The position numbers and the translations under genes were made by a program. From Paenibacillus auburnensis (lineage in GTDB: Bacteria; Bacillota; Bacilli; Paenibacillales; Paenibacillaceae): 64,000 bases of DNA. Below, piece by piece: positions 32,566-41,254 of this stretch. Numbering within the stretch: the stretch's first letter is position 1; each line of letters starts with the position of its first letter. The DNA is taken from the NCBI RefSeq assembly GCF_927798115.1, contig NZ_CAKMMG010000010.1, forward strand, positions 1 through 64,000, written 5' to 3'. The notes beneath the pieces were generated by a model, which was given only the letters and a program-made list of their open reading frames with translations, did no database searches and was not told the origin of the DNA.

Positions 32566-34722
32566 TTATTGTGCGTCATCGCCGGCTGGCGGAGTGCCTC
32601 CCGCTGTTCCGCGGTCAGGTCTTGCTCCGCCCCCAAAGCCGCCCCGGCCTCCGCCCATGCCGCCGCCCATACCTTGTGTGGCAGTCGTTACGCCTGATTC
32701 ATTCAACCAGGTTACGCTATCGGAGATGTCGAAGGATACCACCTTGGTGCCGCCGCTATAAGCACCGTCTGCATACAGGCCGTCCACTGCTGTACCTGTT
32801 GAAGTTCCGCCGGTGGAGAGGGTGTACGATCCGCCTTCCTTAAGATCCGGCGAGCTAATGACAACCGCCCGGTAGCTCTTCGCCGGAGCAAAGGTGGCAA
32901 TCGTGTTGCCGTCACTGTCCTGCAGGTTCACCAGCTGTCCGGCCTCCTGCGAATCGGTGAATGTCATAGCAACCGAGTATTGGCTGGATGTATCTGTTGG
33001 AGCCTGAAGCATACCCGCACTCCCCGCTACCACCAGATAACCGCCGGTGATCTCGAAGGTTCCATCGTAATCCAAGGAGCCGTTGTTATCGGCGGTAGGG
33101 CCATTGACAACTACAGTTCCTCCGCTCATGACGACCGATCCGTTCGAATCCAGTCCGTCACCTATGGAATCGACTGTTAATGTACCTCCGCTGATCATCA
33201 GCAGGCCGCTGCCGGAGCCGCTGAACTGATCCTGTCCGCCAGTGGTTTGTGCGGCATTATCATCATTACCTCCTGATACGTTAACACCATCGTCGGATGC
33301 TACTACATGAGTATCGCCTCCGGAGATGGTAATATCGCCGCCTTCAATCCCTTCATAACTCTTCGTAATGTTCATGGTTCCACCAGCAATGGCTGTCAGG
33401 CTGTCAGCATGCACGCCATCATCGCCCGCCTTAATCTCGAATTCTCCATTTGTGATGGAGACGTTGCTATTGCTGTGCAGCGCATCATCTGCAGAGTCCA
33501 GGGTGAAGCTGCCGCCGTTAACTGTGATGTCGCTTCCGGCTTTCAGGCCTTTTGCACTGGCCGATTCCGTCTCTGTTGCTGTTGTTGTGTCAGCAGATGC
33601 CTTCGCACTACTGTCAGCAGGTGCAGCTCCAGGCTCAGCTTCTGCCGTAGCGCCTGCTACTCCGTCAGCTGCCGGCATTTCCGGTGGTGCAGCCTGATCC
33701 GCCCCGCCGCCGGATGCCGGAGCCTGACCGCGCATTCCGCCGCCTTCGCCCATTCCGGCAAAGCCGCCTTCATCATTGGTCTTCACTTCAGCATTGGCAC
33801 TGCCTCCACCTGTCACCAGACTATACGTTCCGCCGTCAATGACAAGAGAAGTCTCACCTTGAATCCCATCGTTTACAGCTGTAATATCAAAGGTTCCTCC
33901 GGATATAGCGATGATGCCTTTGTCTGCCTCTTCATCATTGGTCGACTTAATGCCGTCGCCTTTTGCCTTGATGGTAATATTTCCGTCCTGTACAGCTACC
34001 AGATCCTTGCCGACCATTCCGTCATCAGCAGCCTGTACTTCAATGGTGCCGGAGACAATTTTCAGATCGTCTTTGCTTGAAATCCCGTCTTTGTAATTGC
34101 CGGTAACCTTCAGCGTGCCCGTTCCATTAATCGTCAGATCTGCCTTACTGAAGATTGCTGCGCCAGGCTCCTCGGCCGCGGCATCAGCAAATACGTAGAC
34201 TTCTCCGTCTGTTACCGTGTTCTCTGTGCCAGCCTCCAGCGTCATAATCACTTTGCCGGCTTCTTTAACGTAGACCGGTGCGCTGTCATTGTTCGCAAGC
34301 TCCACTCCATTCAGCACGAGATGAACGCTGCTGTCATCCTGAACATCGACGATAATCTGGCCGTCACTCAGCGTTCCACTCAGGACATAAGTCCCTCCGG
34401 CCGAGATCGCCACGGTGCCGCCGGAAGCTGTTGCTCCGGTACCGGTCACCGTAGCTGCGGTTCCATTCAGCGCAACCGTTGTTGCACTATCAGCATTCCA
34501 GCCCACTGCGGTATCCTCTTCGTCAAAGGTCACGAGGTCGGCCGCCTTCACATTTGCCAGTTGTACATTTGCTGTAGTCCCGCTCTGGGCTGCCGCTGTT
34601 GTAACAGCTGCTGTACCGGTGGAAGCCGGTGTCGATGCAGTATTGCTTGTGCCGCAGGCGGACATAACCGCTGCCAGCAGCAGAATCAGCCCCGCCTTAC
34701 TTGCCATAATAAATTTATTCAT
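32566..34722 (-). CDS. Secreted beta-helix lipoprotein, Cthe_2159-like
   Basis: This is a 718-residue lipoprotein: basic MNKFIMASK, hydrophobic LILLLAAVM, then the lipobox Cys in SACGTSN. The body is a repetitive right-handed beta helix with recurring SGGTF, NGGSF and DGI/DGV turns (VNDGIQGETSLVIDGGTY, SADDALHSNSNVSITNGEF), matching the carbohydrate-binding Cthe_2159 family, shown in Clostridium thermocellum to bind polygalacturonate. An Ala/Glu/Pro-rich linker lies at about 325-395. The tail is Gly-rich (GMGGGMGGGRGGFGGG). It is last in an operon with DUF4956 and VTC genes, where it is the surface component. Confidence 0.85.
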   Translation of the reverse strand: MNKFIMASKAGLILLLAAVMSACGTSNTASTPASTGTAAVTTAAAQSGTTANVQLANVKAADLVTFDEEDTAVGWNADSATTVALNGTAATVTGTGATASGGTVAISAGGTYVLSGTLSDGQIIVDVQDDSSVHLVLNGVELANNDSAPVYVKEAGKVIMTLEAGTENTVTDGEVYVFADAAAEEPGAAIFSKADLTINGTGTLKVTGNYKDGISSKDDLKIVSGTIEVQAADDGMVGKDLVAVQDGNITIKAKGDGIKSTNDEEADKGIIAISGGTFDITAVNDGIQGETSLVIDGGTYSLVTGGGSANAEVKTNDEGGFAGMGEGGGMRGQAPASGGGADQAAPPEMPAADGVAGATAEAEPGAAPADSSAKASADTTTATETESASAKGLKAGSDITVNGGSFTLDSADDALHSNSNVSITNGEFEIKAGDDGVHADSLTAIAGGTMNITKSYEGIEGGDITISGGDTHVVASDDGVNVSGGNDDNAAQTTGGQDQFSGSGSGLLMISGGTLTVDSIGDGLDSNGSVVMSGGTVVVNGPTADNNGSLDYDGTFEITGGYLVVAGSAGMLQAPTDTSSQYSVAMTFTDSQEAGQLVNLQDSDGNTIATFAPAKSYRAVVISSPDLKEGGSYTLSTGGTSTGTAVDGLYADGAYSGGTKVVSFDISDSVTWLNESGVTTATQGMGGGMGGGRGGFGGGARPDRGTAGGTPPAGDDAQ

Positions 34723-34750
34723 ATGTGATCCATCCTTTCATTCCATCGTT

Positions 34751-35449
34751 TTAGTATTCCGTAGTAGTAGGACTCATGGTCAGCGACAGATCGAGATTGC
34801 CGTTCCGGGTACGGATGGCATCGAGGAATTCCTTCTGGCTGGTAGTTTCGTTAAGCGTAACGGAGTAGACCAGTTCATACAGGCTGCCAAGCTCGGTAGT
34901 CCGGATCTTTTTCAGCTCATAAGCGACATTGAATTTGTTAAATACTTCGGCAAAAGCCTCTTCGTAGCCCAGATTCTCAGGAATCGTAACCTTGAGTGTT
35001 TTCTGCATCGATTTTCGAACGCCAAAGCCTGTACGGTTCAGGATCACCATGATAATGCAGAGAATAATGGTGAACAGGACCGCGTAACCGTAGGCGCCGA
35101 CGCCGCAGGCAAGGCCTGAAGCCATGGTGAACAGTACAAAGGTGATATCTTTAGGATCGCCAGGTGCGCTTCTGAAGCGGATAATCGAGAACGCCCCGGC
35201 CAAACTGAAGGCTCTCGCTACGTTGCTGCCGATTAAGAGAATGATGATGGCTACAATGACCGGCAGCAGCACCATCGTAAGGGTGAAGCTCTGCGTATAA
35301 CCGGCAGGACTGGTCTTCATATAAGTCAGGCTGATGAGCGCCCCCAGAGCCAGGGAGATCAGAATAGTCAGCACTGCATTGCCAAAGGTTAGCTCCGTGG
35401 AATCAGAGACGGCGGCGAAGATGGAATCAAGCATAGAGTACACTCTCAC
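34751..35449 (-). CDS. DUF4956 membrane protein
   Basis: A 232-residue protein with four membrane helices in residues about 20-135, then a soluble C-terminal domain (140-232) with an ACT-like alternation. The segment AGAFSIIRFRSAPGDPKD, then ITFVLFTMASGLACGVGAYG, is the family hallmark. To my eye it recalls the MgtC/SapB pattern of Arg-containing loop plus Gly-rich helix; that is inference. It overlaps the VTC gene by 23 bases and the beta-helix gene starts 28 bases on, so the three are one transcript. DUF4956 and VTC proteins are known to co-occur; the function is not known. Confidence 0.85.
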   Translation of the reverse strand: MRVYSMLDSIFAAVSDSTELTFGNAVLTILISLALGALISLTYMKTSPAGYTQSFTLTMVLLPVIVAIIILLIGSNVARAFSLAGAFSIIRFRSAPGDPKDITFVLFTMASGLACGVGAYGYAVLFTIILCIIMVILNRTGFGVRKSMQKTLKVTIPENLGYEEAFAEVFNKFNVAYELKKIRTTELGSLYELVYSVTLNETTSQKEFLDAIRTRNGNLDLSLTMSPTTTEY

Positions 35450-36170
35450 TTTCTACTTTGCTGTTTCTCAGCATTTTTTTATATTCATTGCCGTATTTGG
35501 AGAAGCTGGTGCGGTACATTTGATGCTCTGAGAGCATTTTGGACAGCCAGACCGGAATCGTCTTCTCGGCTTTGACTTCCATCAGCCATTGGCCCGGCTC
35601 CATCAGCAGCTCACCATGCGTGCCGTGCTCCATCTTGAGATCGTACCGCCGGCTTCTGATATTCGTATCAAAGGTGATTCTGAGATCACGGTTATTTTTG
35701 CAGAACAGCGCTTTACGGTCGTACGAGAGGTACACCATCGGCTTAAGATCATAACAGCTCAGGAAGTACTTGATTTCCTCAATTACCTGCTTGTTCATGT
35801 AGTCCTTATATTCCGGCGGGTTGCCGGTGCGGACAAAATCATAAGCCTCATGCAGCCTGAGCGGGGTTCTTCTTTTATTGACGAGACCGAATACCTTTTT
35901 CTTGATTTCCAGGTAGACCTTAGAGTCTTCGTTCGGAACACCGTATGCTCTGAGGCGGAGCTTCTCTTTGTATTTCGGCTTGGACAGGCTGTTGCGGATC
36001 AGCGTGTTGCTCGGTGTATCGTAGTACAGATTAGTTATGGAATAAAACTCATGCTGTTTGTTGTAATCATCCGGTTCCATATATTCGAGCAGTTCATTAT
36101 AGAGCTGGTGGTAGGCTGTAGTATCGAACAAGTATTTGTTCTCATATCGGTTGAATACTTCGATAGCCAT
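35427..36170 (-). CDS. VTC-domain polyphosphate polymerase
   Basis: The start is set at ATG 36170 (MAIEVFNRYENKYLF), with AAAGGA upstream, giving 247 residues; the frame opens seven codons earlier. This is the triphosphate-tunnel fold of yeast Vtc4, which makes polyphosphate from ATP. Tunnel residues are visible in order: RYENKY, YYDTPSN, KEKLRLRAYG, VYLEIKKK, RRTPL, YDRKAL, RITFDTNIR, MEVKAEKTIPVWL and FSKYGNEYKKM. The basic and acidic residues needed for catalysis all appear present. It is first in the operon, divergent from a two-component system. Confidence 0.88.
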   Translation of the reverse strand: MAIEVFNRYENKYLFDTTAYHQLYNELLEYMEPDDYNKQHEFYSITNLYYDTPSNTLIRNSLSKPKYKEKLRLRAYGVPNEDSKVYLEIKKKVFGLVNKRRTPLRLHEAYDFVRTGNPPEYKDYMNKQVIEEIKYFLSCYDLKPMVYLSYDRKALFCKNNRDLRITFDTNIRSRRYDLKMEHGTHGELLMEPGQWLMEVKAEKTIPVWLSKMLSEHQMYRTSFSKYGNEYKKMLRNSKVESESVLYA

Positions 36171-36264
36171 CGGGATCAGTTCCTTTCTCATTGGAGTCGT
36201 TCGCGTGTCTCGCTTGCTTATGAATGTATCTTAGCGGCTAAACCTTTAATGAATCTTAAATGCT

Positions 36265-36291
36265 TTTACACTGCGTTGATTCATTTACACT
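36265..36291. promoter_or_regulatory. Direct repeats in the VTC/two-component intergenic gap
   Basis: TTTACACT occurs at 36265-36272 and 36284-36291, 19 bases apart, between the divergent units. OmpR-type regulators often bind such direct repeats. Downstream, TATAAT at 36384-36389 is a likely -10 box of the response regulator gene. Binding is inferred only. Confidence 0.4.
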
Positions 36292-36438
36292 CGCTTAACA
36301 ATTGTGTTTTGGGCTACCGCGGATATATAGTAGAGGCTTTATCTTTTGTTGCCGCGGTTAAGGTTGGTTAAAGGTAATCTTGATATAATAGCGGAAGTTA
36401 AGCAGTACACATCAAAGCACATAGAGGATGACAAACCT

Positions 36439-37116
36439 ATGAGAATATTAATCGTCGAAGATGAGGTGCATCTGGCCGAGGCCGTAACCCAAATCTTGAA
36501 AAAACATAATTATTCGGTCGACGCGGTGCATGACGGCAGATCGGGCATGGACTACGCACTGAGCGGGATCTATGATCTCCTGCTGCTCGACATCATGATG
36601 CCGGAGCTGGATGGAATCAGCCTGCTGCGGGCACTCCGTACCAAGGGTGTAGCCACTCCTGTCATCTTCCTGACTGCAAAAGGAGAAATTACCGATATGG
36701 TGACCGGGCTGGACTACGGGGCTGATGACTATATTGCCAAGCCTTTTTCGTCGGAGGAGCTGCTGGCGAGAATCCGTGCAGTGCTGCGGCGTAAAGGCGA
36801 GATTCTGCCGGATGATGCGCTGAAGTTCGGGGATCTGGAGCTGAATACAACCAATCTGCGGCTTACAGTAAGCGGTAAGGAAATGAAGCTGAACCTGAAG
36901 GAGAGCGAGCTGCTGGAGCTGCTGATTCTGCGTAAGCAGTCCGTAACCTCCAAGGAGCAGATTATCGAGAAGCTGTGGGGGTTCGATTCGGAAGCAGAGC
37001 ATAACAATGTGGAGGTGTACATCTCTTTTCTGCGTAAAAAGCTGACGTTCCTCGGCTCGGGAACACGGATCAGCACGATACGGAATGTAGGCTATGTATT
37101 AGAGGTGAATGCCTGA
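36439..37116 (+). CDS. OmpR-type response regulator
   Basis: Start ATG 36439 follows AGAGGATGACAAACCT and gives 225 residues; the frame is open further upstream, without support. The receiver domain has the acidic pocket (VEDE), the phosphoacceptor Asp51 in LLLLDIMMPE, a Thr in IFLTAK and Lys in IAKPF. The C-terminal winged helix ends with EHNNVEVYISFLRKKL, then IRNVGYVLEV. The stop overlaps the kinase start (TGATG). It likely regulates the divergent VTC operon. Confidence 0.92.
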   Translation: MRILIVEDEVHLAEAVTQILKKHNYSVDAVHDGRSGMDYALSGIYDLLLLDIMMPELDGISLLRALRTKGVATPVIFLTAKGEITDMVTGLDYGADDYIAKPFSSEELLARIRAVLRRKGEILPDDALKFGDLELNTTNLRLTVSGKEMKLNLKESELLELLILRKQSVTSKEQIIEKLWGFDSEAEHNNVEVYISFLRKKLTFLGSGTRISTIRNVGYVLEVNA

Positions 37117-38429
37117 TGTTCACAAAGCTTAGAAACCGCTTCTTGATTGTGAATCTGGTGACGATCTCCGTAATGATGCTGGTCGCCTTTGCTACCATCT
37201 ATGTTATTAACTACTTCGATGTTCATAATGATATCAACAGGGACCTGCAGCGGAGCGTGGAATTGTACCAGAAGCCCGGCAACGGGGAACATCACGGCGG
37301 GATTACCGGTGGATTTGATGGCGGCGCGGATGGCGGGATTGACGACGGAATGCAGCGTCAGGACGGCGGTTCGTTCGGCAAGATGGGCGATCCTCCGCCG
37401 GAGCGTCTGATTTCCTTCATGATTGAAACGGATGCCGAGTGGAACCAGATAGGGACACCTGCATCACAGCTAACCATGGATGACGAATTTTATGCACAGG
37501 CGCTGCAGGAAGCCGTGGACATGGATACCACCCGGGGACAATTTGAGCTGGACGGCAGTCTATGGATCTTTGAGATCAAACCGACCACTGACGGGCATAA
37601 GCTCGTATTCCTTGACATTACCGCCAGGCAGAAGATTCTTACAAACCTGATCTATACTTTCTCTCTTGTCGGTGTCGTGATGCTCATTATCCTGTATTTC
37701 ACCAGCCGCTACTTTGCGAACCGTTCTATCAAGCCGGTAAAGGAGGCCTTCGATAAGCAAAAGCAGTTCATCGCCGACGCCTCCCATGAGCTGAAAACAC
37801 CTCTGGCCATCATCAATACCAATACCGATGTGCTGTTAGCCAATGAGGAAGACACGATTTTCAACCAGTCCAAGTGGCTGCATTACATCAAATCTGAGAC
37901 GGAGCGGATGGCAAAGCTGACCAATGATCTGCTCTATTTGACGGAAATGGATGATTCCCGCACCGGCATGGTTCACGCTCCCTTCAACATCAGCGAAGCG
38001 GTTGAGAATATCATCCTGACCATGGAAGCCGTCATCTTCGAGAAGAATGTCGCGCTGGAGTATGACATTGAGCCTAATCTGACCGTTCAAGGCAACAGTG
38101 AGCAGATTAAGCAGGTTGTTATGATTCTGCTGGACAATGCCGTGAAATATACGGGGCCTAAAGGCGAGGTGACCCTGTCTCTGCGCAGACAGTATAACGA
38201 TGTAGTGTTGGCCGTCACCAACACCGGAGAGGGAATCGCTCCAGAGCATCTCACCCGGATCTTCGACCGGTTCTACCGGACCGATACCTCCCGGGCGCGC
38301 AAGCAAGGCGGCTACGGCCTCGGTCTCGCAATCGCCAAATCGATCGTTGAGCAGCAGCATAAAGGCAAGATCTACGCGAAAAGTGTGGCCGGTGAATCCA
38401 CCACGTTCTATGTGCAGTTGTCCCAATAG
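37116..38429 (+). CDS. Sensor histidine kinase with Gly-rich extracellular loop
   Basis: This 437-residue kinase has membrane helices at about 10-32 and 178-198, flanking a ~145-residue extracellular sensor. HisKA carries the phospho-acceptor His224 in ADASHELKTP, and HATPase has the N box (VVMILLDNAVKYTG), IFDRFYRTDTSR and GGYGLGLAIAK. There is no obvious HAMP domain. The sensor begins with a Gly/His/Asp-rich stretch (residues 54-90, for example GGFDGGADGGIDDGMQ), which echoes the Gly-rich tail of the secreted beta-helix protein in the divergent operon. Translationally coupled to its regulator. Confidence 0.9.
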   Translation: MFTKLRNRFLIVNLVTISVMMLVAFATIYVINYFDVHNDINRDLQRSVELYQKPGNGEHHGGITGGFDGGADGGIDDGMQRQDGGSFGKMGDPPPERLISFMIETDAEWNQIGTPASQLTMDDEFYAQALQEAVDMDTTRGQFELDGSLWIFEIKPTTDGHKLVFLDITARQKILTNLIYTFSLVGVVMLIILYFTSRYFANRSIKPVKEAFDKQKQFIADASHELKTPLAIINTNTDVLLANEEDTIFNQSKWLHYIKSETERMAKLTNDLLYLTEMDDSRTGMVHAPFNISEAVENIILTMEAVIFEKNVALEYDIEPNLTVQGNSEQIKQVVMILLDNAVKYTGPKGEVTLSLRRQYNDVVLAVTNTGEGIAPEHLTRIFDRFYRTDTSRARKQGGYGLGLAIAKSIVEQQHKGKIYAKSVAGESTTFYVQLSQ

Positions 38430-38484
38430 GCTCGCAGCAATCCGCAGACACGCTTAATTGTAGCGATAAGCCATATAAAGTGAA

Positions 38485-38518
38485 AAAAAGAGCTGTCCCT
38501 TTAGCGGGCAGCTCTTTT
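38485..38518. terminator. Terminator after the two-component operon
   Basis: AAAAAGAGCTG and CAGCTCTTTT arms with a short GC extension form a strong hairpin usable by both convergent genes. Confidence 0.8.
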
Positions 38519-38529
38519 GCTCTATAAAT

Positions 38530-39657
38530 TCAACTATGCAGAATTTCCTGCAGATAGGCGCTTAACACCCTGGCTGCCTGCTCGTGGGCTAATCTTCCCG
38601 GATGGCTCCTTGCGCCTACGCTTTCCTCTGTAATATTGGGCAGCTGGAAGACTGAGACCTTCCGGTCCCCTGATTTCGCCGTGTAGCTATTTACTGCGCG
38701 GTAGATAGCCGGCATCATCGGGAGTCCCAGCATACCATACACCCACACTATATGCGCCTCCGGGTTATATTGTCTGAGCTTCCCAAGGAATGACTCCGCC
38801 GCGGCCTCGAAGGCCTGCAGATCCTCTGCGTTGAAGGTGCCGTCGTCGTTCAACCGCTGTTTATAAACTTGGCCGGTGGCCGGATCAGTCCATTCCGGGG
38901 AATTAAAAGCCCCACCGTCATTAGTGCCCAGATTAACAATCACCGCATCCGGCTGCCACGCTTCAAAGTCATTCGCCTGAGAGGCTCCCAGCGCTTCGTT
39001 CCGTTCCCCGCCGAGAACCCCGCAGACCTGCCCGTAATAATCCGGCAGATTGCGGTTCGGATTATTATCCCAGCTTGTCAGCACGCCCCATCCGCTCTGG
39101 GACAGCACCCGGTAATCCGCCTTTAGCGCTTCCGCAGTCATGGCCGTATAATTGCCGGTTGCGCTGAACCACATCGGAATCCAGTCTTCTTCCGCCTTCG
39201 CGCCGACCACGCCTTCACCTGAGGTGATGCTGTCCCCGATGAACTCAAGCTTGAGCGCCCGGTCTGGAACCGGCAGGAACTCCCCGTCGAACCTGACGGC
39301 GTGTATCTGCAGACAGCACCGCGGATCGTCGCTCATGGCCTGCAGCTCTCTGACAATTCGGACATTCTTCACCGCCTCTTCATTCATGCCTCTGAATACA
39401 CAGACCCAATACCTGCCTGCCGTTAACATCTGTCTGCTGACAGGGAATGAGTTAATCTCTATGCTGATCCACGGTTCATAGACATCGTAATCCGCCTCTA
39501 CCTCCACCCACAGCTCTGAGCCCTTGGCATTGAATTCAACCGCGCTCCCTGTCCAGAACAGGGTGAGGGGAGCAAGACTCCCCGTGGTTCTGCCGTGAAC
39601 CTTCACATGTGCAACTTCGGATAAAGCCGCTTCCTTTAGCTTCCCGTTTTCTTTCAT
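38530..39657 (-). CDS. SGNH/GDSL esterase with CE2-like N-terminal domain
   Basis: A 375-residue protein. An N-terminal beta-sandwich (residues 1-125, LFWTGSAVEFNAKGSELW) precedes an SGNH hydrolase domain. Block I is FIGDSITSGEG with the catalytic Ser, block III is VNLGTNDGG, and the His is in ARSHPGRLAHEQAA. The two-domain order matches family CE2 acetyl-xylan or glucomannan esterases. No signal peptide is seen, so it would act in the cytoplasm on imported oligosaccharides. It is monocistronic, with its own region between terminator and sigma operon. Confidence 0.82.
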   Translation of the reverse strand: MKENGKLKEAALSEVAHVKVHGRTTGSLAPLTLFWTGSAVEFNAKGSELWVEVEADYDVYEPWISIEINSFPVSRQMLTAGRYWVCVFRGMNEEAVKNVRIVRELQAMSDDPRCCLQIHAVRFDGEFLPVPDRALKLEFIGDSITSGEGVVGAKAEEDWIPMWFSATGNYTAMTAEALKADYRVLSQSGWGVLTSWDNNPNRNLPDYYGQVCGVLGGERNEALGASQANDFEAWQPDAVIVNLGTNDGGAFNSPEWTDPATGQVYKQRLNDDGTFNAEDLQAFEAAAESFLGKLRQYNPEAHIVWVYGMLGLPMMPAIYRAVNSYTAKSGDRKVSVFQLPNITEESVGARSHPGRLAHEQAARVLSAYLQEILHS

Positions 39658-39693
39658 CCCATGTTCCTCCCGGATTTCCCCTTATAAGAGCAC

Positions 39694-40506
39694 TTATCCT
39701 TGCTTGATCGGTGCCGCCAGCACAATCTGTCCTCTGGGGGTTACTCCGCCGCCATCCGGCTCCAGCGTGATTGCCACGGTGTCGTATTCCTGCGGCTCAA
39801 AGGTATAATACAGCGCCCCGTTGCCGGCCTGTGACACGAAGGTGCCCGCATTCTGCGGGACGTCGCCCTTGATCAGCCAGACCTGATAGACCTCTGTACC
39901 CTTAAGCTCCGGCAGCTGCTCAGCCTGGACCACGAGATGCGTCCCGCTCTTGTCTGCGATAATGGTTGCCAGGCCTTTCGCCGCAATATCCGCGGCAGCC
40001 GGACTGAGCGCCACCGCCTCATTCACCTTGAGGCCCTGCAGCGGCTCTGTACTGACAGCTACCTGCTGCTTCAGCCGGCCGACATCCTCGCGCAGCTGGC
40101 CGGTATAAACGAGCAGCACCACAACCGCTGCCGCGAGCCCAGTGCTGAGATAGCGCCACACGGGCAATCTTCTGGCCGCTGGTGCAGCAGCTTCCACTGT
40201 GATCTCCCGCTCCACCACAGGTGCCTTAGGCGCCTCCGTTACAGGCTTACGCTCTACTTGAACCGGTGCATCTGCTTGGAATACAGAAGACATAATCCGC
40301 TTTTTCATCCCCAGCGGCGGTGCAACAGGCTCAGAGGCAAGAGGGAGCATGCCGATTACCTGGCGGTATTCCTTTACCAGTTTCTCACATTCCGGACATT
40401 CCTGTAAATGAACCTCGAACCGCTCCATTTCATCATCCTGAAGTGCGCCCAGCGCATACAATTCAGCCCATTCGCATAAGTCATTTCTCTCTTCAGTCAT
40501 GGACAT
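39694..40506 (-). CDS. Membrane anti-sigma factor (RskA-like)
   Basis: This 270-residue protein has a zinc-finger anti-sigma N-terminus (HLQECPECEKLVKEYR with the HxxxCxxC motif), one membrane helix at about 115-133 (LSTGLAAAVVVLLVYTG), and an extracellular RskA-type domain (VYQVWLIKGDVPQNAGTF, VAITLEPDGGGVTPRG). It should hold the ECF sigma factor at the membrane until proteolysis or another signal frees it. It overlaps the sigma gene's 3' end by 14 bases, so it is translationally coupled. Confidence 0.88.
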   Translation of the reverse strand: MSMTEERNDLCEWAELYALGALQDDEMERFEVHLQECPECEKLVKEYRQVIGMLPLASEPVAPPLGMKKRIMSSVFQADAPVQVERKPVTEAPKAPVVEREITVEAAAPAARRLPVWRYLSTGLAAAVVVLLVYTGQLREDVGRLKQQVAVSTEPLQGLKVNEAVALSPAAADIAAKGLATIIADKSGTHLVVQAEQLPELKGTEVYQVWLIKGDVPQNAGTFVSQAGNGALYYTFEPQEYDTVAITLEPDGGGVTPRGQIVLAAPIKQG

Positions 40507-41125
40507 GATCCCTCCTTCCCCAGTGGATTAACCGCTTCTGCAGCTGCTTCATAGCCAGCCTGACCCTGCTTTTGACCGTACCCAGCGGCACGGCAACACG
40601 AATGGCTACCTCCTGCTGCGTCAGACCCTGGTAATAGATCAGATCCACTACCTGCTGCTGGTCCCTGCTCAGCTCCTGCAGAGCCTCTCTTACCTGCTCC
40701 CCGACCATCATCAGCTCGACCATATCCTCGGTCATGGTTCCGGTATCGCGGATCTCCTGCAATTCCTCAGAACCGGCAGGCTGCTGCGGCACTCCTGAGT
40801 TCTTTTTTCGGAGCTGGTCGATTGCAATATTCCGTGTAACCGTAAACATCCAGGTTGAAAGCTTGCCCCTGCCGGAGTCATACTGCTCCGCGTTCTTCCA
40901 TATACGCATAAATAATTCCTGCATTACTTCCTCGGCCGCCATCGAATCCTTCACAATCCGGTACGCAAAGCTATAGATCATCCCTTCGTACCGGTCGTAG
41001 AGCATTTCTAGGGCAGCCGGGTCTTTTTGCCTGATAAGCTCCATCAACTGCCCGTCGTCAGCGACATCGTACAATCCTAAGCCCCCCATTTCCCCTGCAT
41101 AACCTCTAAGATGGATTTTTCGCAT
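40493..41125 (-). CDS. ECF sigma factor (SigK/RpoE-like)
   Basis: A 210-residue sigma-70 family member with only regions 2 and 4. Region 2 has LYDRYEGMIYSFAYRIV, then AEEVMQELFMRIWK and STWMFTVTRNIAIDQLR. Region 4 has LSRDQQQVVDLIYYQGLTQQ and VPLGTVKSRVRLAMKQL. The true start is unsure: ATG 41125, ATG 41089, or a TTG slightly downstream after GGGGGG. It is coupled to its membrane anti-sigma. The copper-amine-oxidase-N protein lies divergently just upstream and may be a target. SigK-type factors in other bacteria answer redox signals. Confidence 0.88.
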   Translation of the reverse strand: MRKIHLRGYAGEMGGLGLYDVADDGQLMELIRQKDPAALEMLYDRYEGMIYSFAYRIVKDSMAAEEVMQELFMRIWKNAEQYDSGRGKLSTWMFTVTRNIAIDQLRKKNSGVPQQPAGSEELQEIRDTGTMTEDMVELMMVGEQVREALQELSRDQQQVVDLIYYQGLTQQEVAIRVAVPLGTVKSRVRLAMKQLQKRLIHWGRRDHVHD

Positions 41126-41254
41126 GAGCCTCTAAGTTGGATAGATTTATACTTCAAATTTAATTTACTAAAAAGTGATCCAACTCCAAGTTTCTTACGT
41201 TCCACTGAGTATAACCGCTTTTGATTAGCGGCTCAACTTTGAATGAAGGAGTGA

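Noticed and set aside
32230..32697. Open frames on both strands across the 51-bp array, encoding 17-residue repeats
   Set aside because: Unit length is a multiple of three, so any frame without a stop stays open. Neither frame has a ribosome site or conserved-coding substitution pattern, and one frame extends from the IS end.
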